The position numbers and the translations under genes are program-made. From Marsupella aquatica (Eukaryota; Marchantiophyta): a DNA stretch of 64,000 nucleotides. Below are positions 45,160 to 55,639 of the stretch, one piece after another; positions within the stretch are counted from its first letter, which is position 1, and the number at the start of each line of letters is the position of its first letter. The notes beneath the pieces are model-generated. The model did not search any database, had not been told where the DNA came from, and saw nothing but the letters and a program-made list of their open reading frames with translations. The stretch is taken from the NCBI GenBank assembly GCA_973895155.1, contig OZ316899.1, forward strand, positions 11,594,001-11,658,000. Reading direction: 5' to 3'.

Positions 45160-46914
45160 CTACATCACGATAAGTGTTTCCTTATACTCTAAGCAGTGTC
45201 GTAACTTCCCATTAACTCCTTTCTTATGTAGGTGACCCTGTATCATGACATAAGGCCCGGCTTTCCTTAAAAACACAGCGGCAGCTTCTTGATTGATGCC
45301 GTCAGGGATGCGGCCCGTTAAGAGGAAGGTGATTATTGAGCCGTACCACGTTGGCATCCCCGCCCCTACGTGGAACAATTCCTCATCCGGAAGAATATCA
45401 TTAATTGGCTGATCGATTGGTACGCCGTCCAGCCTTGAAAAGAAGTCAGCGTTGAGGTGTACCTTTCCTGGCCAAACCCAAACTTCGTAGTTAAAATCCT
45501 GGAGAAGTAGCACCCACCGGGCTATCCGTCCTGTCACGTCTGCTTTGTTGACCATGTACTTCAGGCTATCATGATCCGTGTGGAATATGACCTTGTAGCC
45601 GAGCAGATAGTGTCGGAACTTTTTACACGAGTAGATTATTCCCAGAGCTTCTCGATCAGTGGGGGAATAATTTTTTTTGGCTGTGAATAATTGACGGCTA
45701 GCAAAGTAGATGGGGTGGTCGCGTCCGTCCTCATCAAGCTGACTGACCACGGATCCGATACAAAACCCTGACACATTGACATACACGTGGAACTCCTTAT
45801 TCTAGTCTGGAGTGACCATGATAGGTGCGGTGGTGAGTTGTTTACGGAGTTCTTCGAAAGCAATCTGTCTTCGGGGTGTCTCCTCGATCACCGCGTCCTT
45901 CTTTATCATCTCAGTTAAGGGCAACGCAATTTTAGCAAAGTCTTTAATGAATCGACGGTAATACCCTACACAGCCCAAGAAGGATCGTACCACTTTTCAA
46001 TCCACGGGGAACACCACCGCCATCCAGGCCGCGACCTTCTCTTGGTCCACCTTGATACCCCGTTTGGACACACGATGCCCGAGTAACACTCCCTCCTCTA
46101 CCCCGAAAAAGCATTTGGCGGGATGTAGTTTGAGGTTAACCTCTCGGCATCGTTGCAACGTACGTCTTAGGTGTTTGGGGTGCATGGCGACGGTTCCAAA
46201 GATGGCAAAGTCATCAATAAATATCTCCAAAAATTCCCGTAGGAAATCGTGGAAGATATTCATCATGAGTCGCTGAAACATGGCCGAAGCGTTACACAGT
46301 CCGAACGGCATTCTCCGAAATGCAAAAGACCCCCATTCTGTAGTGAACGTTGTTTTGAGCTGATCCGAGAGGCAAATCCAGATTTGGTTATAACCCGAAT
46401 ACCCGTCAAGGAATGTATAAATTTCATTTCGGGCTACCATATCTAGAACCATATCCGTGAATGGTAATGGGTAATGGTCTTTTTGGGTTGCATCGTTCAG
46501 CTTACGATAGTCCTGACAGATCCGGATCTTAGGTTTTCCGTCCGTACCTCCCTTTTTTGGTACAATGACGATTGGAGAGACCCAGTCGCTGGCCATTACC
46601 GGGTAGATGATATTTGCGGCGAGGAGACGATCAATTTCCTCCTTCACTAAGATGGAGTACCTCGGGTTCATGCGACGTTGTCGCTGCCGTACTGCATGGG
46701 CCCCCAAATTCAAATCGATCGTGTGTTCTCCTAACTCGGGGGAGACTCCTGTTAAATCGTGATGGCTCCATGCAAACACATCTTCATATTCCTTGAGCAA
46801 AGCTTGGATAGATTTTTCCGCCTCCCCAGTCAGAGCGTGGCCCAGGTTAAAAGACTTATCCATCCCAATGGTGTACTTCTGGTAGTGCTCCTTCCTGATG
46901 ACTTCAACCTGGTT
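45160..46914 (-). pseudogene. Reverse transcriptase and RNase H of the gypsy element
   Basis: RT motifs in order: WVSPIVIVPKK, KIRICQDYRKLN, YPLPFTDMVLD, FRRMPFGLCNASAMFQRLM and EIFIDDFAIFG, with both Asp of the catalytic FIDD. LGHRVSKRGI and FLGCVGYYRRFIKDFAKIA follow. RNase H begins with VYVNVSGFCIGSVVSQ, where the usual first Asp (DASG) has become Asn, then PTDREALGIIYSCKKFRHYL and FHTDHDSLKYMVNK. Stops are TGA at 45997 and TAG at 45802 and 45160. RT copies the RNA into DNA and RNase H removes the RNA strand. Confidence 0.85.
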
Positions 46915-48015
46915 CTACAAGCTCGGGTCCAGGCTCGCATCAAGTTCAGCTAACCAAACTCCTTCGTACATGGGTGGAACCGGGATTGGTTTTGGGATTG
47001 GAGTTACTTCCTTCAATTGTGGGATGGACGGATCCCAGGAGACTCGTTTCTTATGTCTTGGTCTCAGGTTTTTGGCCTCGGGCGGTTGTTTGGCCGGTTC
47101 GTGGTCACGAGGCTCTACACTGGTAGAAGCAGCATCGGCGCCCTGCTTAGCTGGAGCCGTGTCCTCCGTATTGATCGGTTGTTTTTGCGTTTCCTCATCC
47201 CGGGCGGTGGAGGTGCTCGGGGTGGACTCAATAGCAGCCTTCGGGTAATTCAGGAGATGTGTTTCCCGGGTTGCCTCAACTCCGAAGACATCTTCCTCAA
47301 ACAGGGACGAGATGAGTTCAATCATATTGAGTTCCTCTTCCTCCGAGGTCTTCGAATCATATTCCTCGGGTCCCTGTGGAGTTTCACCCTGGTAATCGTC
47401 CATTGCCCATGATACCCGCACTGTGGGTGTCCCGAACCGTAGCTCCTTCTTTCCCCAATCCGTGACTACACGGCCACCATACAGCCACGGCCTGCCTAGG
47501 AGGACCGGATAAGAGGGGGGCCGAACCGGCCTCATGACTAGGAAGTTGAGATAGAACTCCACCCCTCCCACCAGAGTGAGCACCCGTGTGAGCGTGCCTA
47601 ATGGAAGGACCCTTGCCCCGTTTGCTAATCTGATAGCTCGGGCCGTGGGTTGATACGTGAGGTATCCTAACTTGACTGATGTTTCTTCAGTCATGATGTT
47701 GACGCCCGCTCCTCCGTCCATGAGAACCATCTTGATGGTACAATTATTAATCTCAATCGAGATGTCCGGCACTCCCAGGTCCTCGCATATCATGTTGCAA
47801 TCCGCGATCCCAACACGGGGTAGTCGCCTCCGTCGTCGACCCGTAAGCAACTCCCTCAGTTGCCGTCGGTACTGTGGATTGTTTTGTAGCAGTTGTCCTA
47901 CTGTTGCTATAACCGGGCAACTCTTCACGTCTTCCTTAATATCATAGTCCTCCTTCTTTTCTTCCTTCGGCTGCTGCTTGACTTCCTCCTCCTGCTTTTC
48001 TTGCTTTTCTTGCTC
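46915..48015 (-). pseudogene. Aspartic protease region of the gypsy element
   Basis: The frame contains CTIKMVLMDGGAGVNIM, the retropepsin active site (D-G-G here in place of the common D-S/T-G), followed by VLLGRPWLYG as the downstream hydrophobic-Gly motif. A long acidic/Pro linker leads into the reverse transcriptase in the same frame after a TAG at 46915. The catalytic Asp is kept. The protease would process the gag-pol polyprotein. Confidence 0.8.
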
Positions 48016-50021
48016 CTATCGTCGGGCGGCTTTGGTTGCTTTGATGTCCTTATCGATTGCCTTCTGGTATTCCCGAGCTTCGTGGGCCTTCAGCTGTTTC
48101 TTTACCATTTCTTCGATGCGGGGGAAAAATAGCCTCGGGTCATCCCGACGGTAGTCATCGTCTTTCTCTGGGGGTATGTCTATTGCTAGCGGCACCGGAG
48201 TAGTATCTTGCTTTTTCCTACGTTTCTCCTCCTGCTTCTCTTCCTTCCGTTCGGCTCTTGTTGACACTCGGTAGCACTCAGCCTCGTCAGATGGATTAGG
48301 GTGCTCCGCCACGTCCACCAGATTCACCCACTTGGTGTTGTCATCTTGCCATTCCACAACAATCATTTGGATGACTGCATCGCTCGTGGCCGGTCCGCCC
48401 TGGGCCTGTCTTGCTCCATTTTTTCGAGCGGCTATTACCAATGGACAATTGGCCGTGGAATGAGCTTCCGTTTTGCAGACTTGACATAGTGGCATGCCAC
48501 GGCCATCCCCCTGGCGTCTTGGTTCTGTGCATTCCCTCGCAAAGTGGCCTGGCTTCTCACAGCTATAACAAATCGGGGTTTGCCAAATCCCTGGTTTAGG
48601 GGGAATGCTAGGGTTACTGATAACTTGGAAACTTCAGCCATTGTTTGGGTAGGGGTATGTAGTTCTACCTGCTAAGTTATGCGGACCCACTGTTGAAATC
48701 TGATACACCGAATTAGGAGGGTCTTCAAAGAAATACTCCGTGGACTCCGCTTCAGGTCCCGGGTTGTCGACATCATCTAATTCCACCTGGTGAACTTGGT
48801 TCTTCCATCTTGGGCATTCTTGCACGACATGCCGGGATTGGAAGCACTTTGAACACCACGCATGGGCTCGGATCTCAATGGCTTCTTCTTCTCCATCGGC
48901 TTTTCCGCGAGATGTACTGACAGTGCTTTGAGGCGATCTGTGATTTCGTTAAGCTTGTCTGCTTCGGCAGCCTTCAGATCAGGTATCGTTCTTCGAGCAC
49001 GGGATTTGATTTTCCCCTCTTGCTTAACCCTCCTTTTCTTCTTCTTGCTCCGGCTCTCGCTCTCCGAATCACTTCCCGATGAGCTGGTGGTGGAGGACCC
49101 GTTGTTCAAAGTTGAATCCGAACTAGATTCTGTCTCCCAACTGGACGAGGTCAAACGATGTTTCTTCTTCTTCTTGTGTTTCTTCTTCTTCTCGTCGTCT
49201 GATTTGGAGTCACTGTCACTAAAGGTCTCGTACTTGCCCTTCTTGCATCATGCCCGCTGGCTTTGCCGGGAGTTATAGGTGGACTCCCGGTAGGTTTCGG
49301 TGCACGCTATGGCTGCTTGCATTGAAATTGGGTTATTTTGGCGCACCCAGAATTGCATATTTGTGGGCAAACCATGGAGGAACCACGTAAGCTGGAGTGC
49401 GTCACCCGGCCTGGGCCGTATCTTGGCAGCAAGTTTTTGAAACTTCTGAATGAACTTTTGCAGGGACTCTTTTTTCCCCATGCGAAGCTGACCGATCTTT
49501 AATAAAGAGCGCTGCTCGGATCCAATAGCACAAAATTCTTGCAGCAATGCAGCTTGGAATTGTGCCCATGTAGTACCGGGTGGCAGCGAGTTGTACCATG
49601 GACGAGCTTCTCCCCACATCACTCCAGGGAGGACGGTTAGCTTAATGGCGTCTTCCCCGTTAGCCTTAGCAGTGGCTTCAAACTCATCCAACCATTCATC
49701 CGGATCATCCCCATGACGCCCTTTGAAAGGTCAATAATGAAACCGTGATCGTTGCGATATTTGTGGAGGAGCTTGGGCAGCGCGGGCCATCGGTGGGGCG
49801 GCTGCCATAGGTACTGGTGGCGGTGGCGGTGCTGGCGGTGGTGCAGCAGGAATTGGAGCAGGACCGGTTGGACCGGACCCCGAGGGTCCTGGTGGTATGT
49901 TCATTCGCCGAGGTGATTGCGAATCCTCCGATCCTGAAGAGTCGGACCTTGTTGTGGTTGCACTCTCTCGTTTGCTAGTCAATCTCCTCAAGTAAGCTGC
50001 TTGAGAACGAGTGACGGGCAT
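48016..50021 (-). pseudogene. gag of the gypsy element
   Basis: It starts with ATG (MPVTRSQAAYLRRLTS) at 50021. It has a Pro-rich segment, the capsid block (FEATAKANGEDAIKLTVLPG, GKKESLQKFIQKFQKLAAKI), a Ser/Asp-rich and basic stretch, and three CCHC zinc knuckles: CSKCFQSRHVVQEC, CYSCEKPGHFAREC and CQVCKTEAHSTANC. In-frame stops are TGA at about 49731, 49248 and 48634 and TAG at 48016, with a frame change near 48800. Gag forms the particle and binds the genomic RNA. Confidence 0.8.
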
Positions 50022-50119
50022 TTACTCATATACACGCGATGGTTAGTAACTCACACGGGCCTGGTGTATTCTGCCCATGTGCACCCGCACATGTCTCCCC
50101 TCTACTACATGTAGAGTGC

Positions 50120-50137
50120 CCCCTCCATCTAGCGCCA
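50120..50137 (-). promoter_or_regulatory. Primer-binding site of the gypsy element
   Basis: On the minus strand TGGCGCTAGATGGAGGGG, 13 bases after the 5' LTR end. The position is where a tRNA primes minus-strand DNA synthesis, and the sequence resembles the primer sites of other plant gypsy elements. Confidence 0.65.
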
Positions 50138-50189
50138 AAAACAAAGGCTATGTCACGTCGTCAGCCTTGGCCTTACTCCGGGCTTCGGC

Positions 50190-52230
50190 TTAAACAGGCA
50201 CACCCTTTGTCAAAATGAGGGTTCGGGCAGGGAGGGAGGCACGGAATGCACCCAACTTACATAAAATAGCGCTAAGTATGCCTATCGTCATATACGGACA
50301 CCTCCTAGGTATGGTTTGTGTTCTGCCGCAGAAATGTACCTCAATCGATAGCAGGATCGACCCTGGCTTAAGGGCTTCTAAGCCTTTGTATTGTCCGACC
50401 TGATTGAAGAAACAGGCTACCTTCCGGGCCATGAACTCCCCGATATCCCGAGCAATTTGATGAGAGAAATCTCCCAGAAGCCCGTTCAAAAATGTACCCG
50501 GTACGAAGAGTTCCGGGTTGTGCCTGTCCGGATTTGGGCACGGGCAGACGTCAACACGCGCGGGGGCCGGGGCAGTGACATCCAGCCCTGGAGACGTAGT
50601 GTTGGAAGGGGTTGGAGTGTCCTCCTCTAGCAATGTCCAGTCCTCCGGAATAGCCACCGGTGGGTCTTCGGGAGACCCGGGCTCAAGTAAGGCCTCCGCT
50701 GTCCCAATTTCTATACTTGGCCTGGCCTGGTTGATCGCATCTACGGTTGCGATTACCGACCCATCCGATACCTCATCGGCCACGGCTACAGCTAATTGTG
50801 GAGGTGGGGTGGGTGAAGCCTGCGTGGCCGCTAGACTTCGGGCCTCGGGTTGGGGCCGTCTCTCCAAGGCCGGGAAAACCCACCTAGCTGGGACCACCTT
50901 TGTTACGTTGACACGGGGAAGGGTTCGTTGATCAAACCGAGCGTACCACTCGAGAATGATCTTGATGTGGCTAGCAAAATACGCCTTCCCGCCAATGTAT
51001 AGCGTCTTTCTTTGCCGCTCCATCTCTTCATGGAATTTCTTAGCGAAGTACGACGCCCACTTCCTAGGCGATATGCCCCCGGGAGCCCGTGATTCGACTC
51101 GGTGGTCACCTTGGGGTAACCCCAAGATCATCTTGAGCCGTTCTTCCGTGAGGGACATATTCCTTCCCCGCAACCGAGTATATTCATGTGCATCATCATA
51201 ATTCTTGACGAATTCTGTCATGTCCTCCCCGTAGTACCTGCAAGTGTTCCAGGGGAGAGAGGCGAGGTGCTCGAATCCCTGAGTTTTCAGGTACACCGCA
51301 TGTTTGGGATGGAGGATGTTTTTATGCACGTTTTCCCCCATGCGGTGCATTGTCACCTTGGTCGCGGCTACCGTGGCCATTGGTAACCCGGATGCAGCAG
51401 CGGGTTCCTTCCTCTTCTTCCCCCGTGACTGGCTCGGGGAGGGTGACACCTCCCCATCCTCTCGATCGGGCATAGGTAGTGCTACCGCCGTTAGTATTGG
51501 GCCCGGGGCGGCCACGATCACCGTGTTGTCTGCTGGAGCCGCTCCTTGGGTCCAGACATGGGGAGGGGACAATGTAGTGTCGGCCCCCTGAGTGTTCGCT
51601 CCTCTGGGCCGCCTGAGCAAGGGTGGGGTAGCCTCGTCGTCGTCGCTAAGGTCCACAGCGTTGATGACGGAGCGTACTTGTACTGGCGGGGCGATTGGCG
51701 GTGGGGGTTGGCTAGGCTGAGCCTGAGATTGAGCCTGAGCCTGAGTTTGCGTTGGCGCGGGTACGGGTATGGGGTTGACTGGGCCGGCGCCGGCGGTTGA
51801 GGGTCTAGTTCCCATGAAGCTCTATAGGTGCTGGTAGAAGTTCTTCGAAGCAAGTGCAGACGGCCTTGTCGAACGGGTAGTGCTGGACTCGTTGTTGATG
51901 ATAGCCTGAACCTGAGCAGGGATGTGGTCGAAGTGATGCCATTGCAAGTCGATCGTACCCGAGATATTGAAGACCTCGTCCGGAAGCCAAAGCAATGCTT
52001 CCCCAAAACCGATATATTTTTCTCCGTTAAAGAAGTACCCTGATACCTCTGCTGGTCGGTAAAGCTCCCTCTGAGACGGGTAGTCAAAGTTAAGGATATA
52101 GTGGTGTCGTCCTGCTAGGCGGATGGCTCTCTCGTACTCGCGTTCAATTTTGTATCGGCGCGGGTTGGCGTGTTTCAATGAGTCGGCCAAGTGTCTTCCG
52201 GTAGATAGAAACTGCGTCCAGAATCAAATG
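50190..52230 (-). pseudogene. Family-A LTR-encoded protein, 5' LTR copy
   Basis: This is the same ORF as in the 3' LTR and the better preserved one: one frame from about 52190 to 50190 with a single TAG at 51822-51824, where the other copy has CAG. It contains the blocks YKIEREYERAIRLAGRHHYI, MHRMGENVHKN, LGLPQGDHRVESRAPGG, PRKWASYFAKKFHEEMER and NVTKVVPARWVFP. The C-terminal coiled coil is lost through the LTR deletion and replaced by about 70 codons read from the 3' non-coding part. Its presence in both LTRs shows it is copied with the LTR during reverse transcription. Confidence 0.8.
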
Positions 52231-52354
52231 GCCGAACTGGAGAGGATCGTGTGCGACATTCAGAGGAGATAGCAGTGGCGACTAAGAGAAAATGAGAGAG
52301 TTGGGGTCGAAGCTGGCGCGTGGACTGATGGACTGGTGCACTACAAAGGGTCGG

Positions 52355-52370
52355 CTCCCCTTTTATACCT
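52355..52370 (-). promoter_or_regulatory. TATA box of the 5' LTR
   Basis: TATAAAAGGGGAGCCGACCC on the minus strand, identical to that of the 3' LTR and followed by the conserved leader and the LTR ORF. This is the promoter expected to drive the element RNA. Confidence 0.65.
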
Positions 52371-52821
52371 TGAGGGCTTGTCGATCACCCGACGTCTCCT
52401 CGTTACTTATAGGCTGAACCGTTCACGCTTGTAGTGTACCGGCCACTCCGCCGGTCTGAGTCAGCGCGTGTCAGTGGCCGCTTCCCTAAGTTCGTTATAC
52501 GAACCCGAGGGAGGGGCCCCTCCACGCTCGCAACCCGAGCGTGCGAATGGCGACACGCCGCCAGTCTGAACATGAATTCCCCTTATTGACTAATGATTTC
52601 CTACTCATAATGGTTACCTAAATACTGTCGTTATGCTAATAATAGCGGCCTAAGATACCCCTAACGCGCGTGCTAAGCGTGATTTAGACCAAATTACTCA
52701 GTACTTGCCGTACCGGCGGCGTCACACTCAGTCTGGAGACCAAAACTTGTCAGCTGGCACCCTCATAGGCCGCTTCACAAAAACTGGTGACTGGCGACTG
52801 TCCCTCTAAGAGAAAACACTC

Positions 52822-53568
52822 CTACATGTCCTCCTCATTGACCGAATTCAACCAAAACTGATGACTGGTCTTCCGCTGGTCGTAGCTGAGTTTCTTCATC
52901 TTCCAACTGCACATACTACCAGAGGGTATCAACAGACAGGCTCACATCCAATGCAAAATTCTAAATACATACAGACGAAATGCAAGCAGTAGGTTTAACA
53001 AAACAAACCTATGTACCAAACAATAAATAATCCAACATGAATGCTTTAATATCCTTACCATGTCTTCTTAGCGGGAGCCTTCTTCTTGGCCAGCTTGATG
53101 GAAGGATCAACACGGATGGCTACATGAGCGTCAAGGTAATTGTTTTCAAGATCATTGGGCTCCACTTCCCGTTTGATGAAGCTTGAGAACTGGGCTTCAT
53201 ATTTCTCAGGGGTATTGTCCCTCAACATCTCTAAGGGGAACGGGAGATTTACTAAACCGTAGACAAGAGCCTGTAAACAATGACATCTATCTCAAATGAT
53301 AGTCCCAACTGCAACTTATATCCCTAAAACAAGATATACAACGACCAATAACCTGAAACAATGACAAATATCTCAAATGATAGTCCCAATTGCAACTCAT
53401 CTACCTAAAACATAATTTGCAACGACCAGGAAGGTTACTGGTCACTGACCTTCATGTAGTTGGCAGCATGTCCGCCCAGAATGTAGTTCCGGTGAATGTC
53501 GGGCATTCAAATACTTTTCTTCCTTCTAGTGCCCTGGAAATCCCTTTTCGGAGTGCAGAATATCAGAG
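52822..53568 (-). pseudogene. Ribosomal protein L5 (uL18) pseudogene with introns
   Basis: Three exons on the minus strand resemble the C-terminal half of RPL5. Exon a (about 53568-53450) has DILHSEKGFPG and, in another frame, DIHRNYILGGHAANYMK, followed by a donor GTCAGT. Exon b (53270-53059) has TPEKYEAQFSSFIKREVEPN and DAHVAIRVDPSIKLAKKK, with an AG acceptor and a donor GTAAGG. Exon c (52906-52822) has KMKKLSYDQRK and a stop at 52822-52824. In RPL5 the order is DIPHSEKR..., HxxYIxGGHVAxYM, PEKYxxxFSxYIK, AIRADP, KKLTYxERK. Exon a has a TAG and a frame change, and the N-terminal half is missing. It is a broken duplicate of a gene, with introns, not a retrocopy. Confidence 0.75.
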
Positions 53569-54735
53569 TGCAAAATATATACAAGTTCAATGAAGTCCTT
53601 AATTGAAAATGTAGAGAGAGATCATAGTCTAATGACTATCGGGAACCGGGAGAACAGAAAAGACGTTGGACAAACTTTGCACTTGCAGTAACACAGATGC
53701 CACCTGGTAGGCATGAAGGAGAGAATCACCATTGTAGAATTAACCCGTGCATGAAAACATGACAAGCGTTTCCTCTAAGAGGCCAGGGATTGCGACCACC
53801 TACATCATTTTTAAAAATGTAGAATTGTCTCAGAAGAGACCAATTTCTCTATCTTGGTAGAATGCTGATCACTCGACAATATCATTGCTGAAATACATCA
53901 TCAAGAAAGTGGCAATCAGAGTGCGCTAACAGTCATGCAATTTCTCTCTGACTCATATATGCATCAGTAAATAATTCTGCAAAGCTTCCAGTGTGGTGAT
54001 TCACTGGCTTGAAAAGCTCATAAATAGCTCCAGAATACCTGGAGGTCTAACTCTCTAGCTAAGTGATCTCTCCTGAATTTATGTGCCTTCTATTTTAGTA
54101 GGCGCAGAGAGAATGAAACTTCACCATACACTACATTCATTCATCCAAACATAATATCATTCACTACCATGATTGCCCTTATCTCTGCCTCTTTAGGGTA
54201 ATTGACACTCATGGTCGTTGTAGTCCAAATGTGCAAGATGATGCAAGGCAGATGGGAGATACAAGGCACATGGCAGATCCAATTGCTTCCCAGCTAAGGT
54301 TAGTTGTTGCTGTCAGATGTAAATAATGTTAAAAACAAAGAGGCAAAAGAAAGATGAGGTGCAATAACAAAGAAAACCAAGACAATCTACATATCAGTAT
54401 CAACATACCCTGATACACCCCAAGGCAATCAAGTAAAGAAGAAACACATGTCTCGTCTTATCTTGTCTTGTTTGATCTCAATTGAAGAATTCCATGCTTT
54501 GCTACTGGAATTAGTATATAGTTTCTTCAATGGATTCAAGATTGGGTCTCCATGTAGTGAGCCAATGGATTATAAAGCTCCTTGAAAACAATTGTGAGAC
54601 ACCTACAAATCATGCACTGGAAAAAGTAGAGCAAGATTGTTACTCGCAAGATTGTTACTCATTGCAGACAAAAGAGTGCTAGATGAAAATATGTTGGCCT
54701 TAAGAGGTTCATGAACATGTATTCCCGGACTACTA
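53569..54735. other. No gene recognised
   Basis: Intergenic or intronic DNA with no convincing frame. The N-terminal exons of RPL5 were looked for here by eye and not found. Confidence 0.35.
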
Positions 54736-54860
54736 GTCAACAGCAGACCCTCAAGAAATGTAGACATTTGGGAACCAAGAACTGACCATAAGATGTTACA
54801 GGATCAACGCCAAATAAGGCGTTCCCAAATGTCTACATTTCTTGAGGGTCTGCTGTTAAC
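54736..54860. repeat. 40-bp inverted repeat (hairpin)
   Basis: The left arm, 54736-54775, begins GTCAACAGCAGACCCTCAAG. The right arm, 54821-54860, is its reverse complement over 40 bases with one mismatch. The loop is 45 bases. As RNA it would form a long stem, like a small-RNA precursor or a foldback transposon. No coding frame crosses it. Confidence 0.85.
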
Positions 54861-54884
54861 AGGATTTATGGTATTATAACAGGT

Positions 54885-55613
54885 TTATGGAGCTGGTCTC
54901 TTGTACACTCGTGCTTGCAGAAGTTTCCATGCTAAGCTCTTCCAAAGTTGTATTATCTCAGGAACTGCACAGTTCTCATCATTCAAGTGCATAACAAAGG
55001 CCACTCTGAGGTGGAGTTTTATTTCTGGTTGGCATTGAAAGAGTTCACTCACTTCTGTAGGCACAAAGTCCTTGTCGGTTGCATCAAGCCAACTGAGTCT
55101 CAACCTTAAATCCTTTCCAGATAGAGTTATCTGTCCAGTCAATACAGCCTGCACATAGGAAATCATAAAGCACATGCATAAGTGCTTACAAGACATTCTT
55201 AGTAAAGTGACATGATGCTACACTGAAAGTACAAACTGAAAGTACATGCGGGCAGTAGTGGGAGGGAGGTAAGGGGAATAGTACCCGGTCCAATACAGTA
55301 ACATCTTCAGCATGCACTGTTAAGTCTTCTTGACAGCTCGCTTCGTCTAGTAAAATTCTAGTCCTCTGGCTATGCCTTGCTATTTTCCCCATGAAATTCC
55401 TCTTGTTGCTATGTCAGACATACAAACTTTCAGGTGACTCATGGCATGTACTTTTACAATGTTGAAACTTGACTTCTGCCAAGTTTTAGTGTGTTTTATC
55501 ATCGATCCTACTACTTTTTTCATTAACTGATCCATTTGATTCAAGGACCTACTCAGAGCCGATAACGATACTACTTTACACTGCATCTTAATCTTTTGGT
55601 TACTCACCGGCAT
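54885..55613 (-). pseudogene. Unrecognised exons, possible host gene fragment
   Basis: The minus strand has an exon-like frame HSQRTRILLDEASCQEDLTV then HAEDVTVLDR (about 55390-55290), a donor CGG/GTACTA, and an acceptor GTGCAG/GCTG at about 55150. The frame continues AVLTGQITLSGKDLRLRLSW and DKDFVPTEVSELFQCQPEIK to 54885. Splicing at these sites keeps the frame. An upstream frame (55613-55380) ends in HLKVCMSDIATRGISWGK, one base out of frame with the next exon. I do not recognise the protein. Sequence quality suggests a former host gene, not a transposon gene. Confidence 0.4.
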
Positions 55614-55639
55614 TTACCCTGCTCCCTCCCGTCGACATA

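Larger units (their letters stand above)
40661..52726 (-). mobile_element. Full-length Ty3/gypsy retrotransposon with coding LTRs
   Basis: A 12,066-bp element on the minus strand. Both LTRs start and end TG...CA and are related over their whole length: the 5' LTR is 50151-52726 and the 3' LTR 40661-44039. The element is flanked by a perfect 5-bp duplication CTCAG (40656-40660 and 52727-52731). The order on the minus strand is LTR, primer-binding site, gag, protease, reverse transcriptase/RNase H, integrase, purine-rich tract, LTR, which is the Ty3/gypsy order. gag-pol is essentially one frame with nine nonsense codons and two frame changes, so the element cannot make its own enzymes now. Confidence 0.9.
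50151..52726 (-). repeat. 5' LTR of the gypsy element (2576 bp, internally deleted)
   Basis: It matches the 3' LTR from both ends. Relative to it about 803 bp are missing at the junction near 50397-50405: the sequence passes directly from the 3' non-coding part (TATTGTCCG) to the LTR-ORF segment CTGATTGAAGAAACAGG. The deletion removes the end of the coiled coil. Remaining differences between the two LTRs look mostly like C/T and G/A transitions. Confidence 0.9.

Noticed and set aside
44980-50021. Alternative genetic code in which TAG and TGA are read through
   Set aside because: The better-preserved LTR copy shows CAG at two of the comparable TAG sites, frameshifts are also present, and the other ORFs end at ordinary stops including TAG.
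54885-55613. N-terminal exons of RPL5
   Set aside because: The translated blocks do not resemble the known RPL5 N-terminal half.
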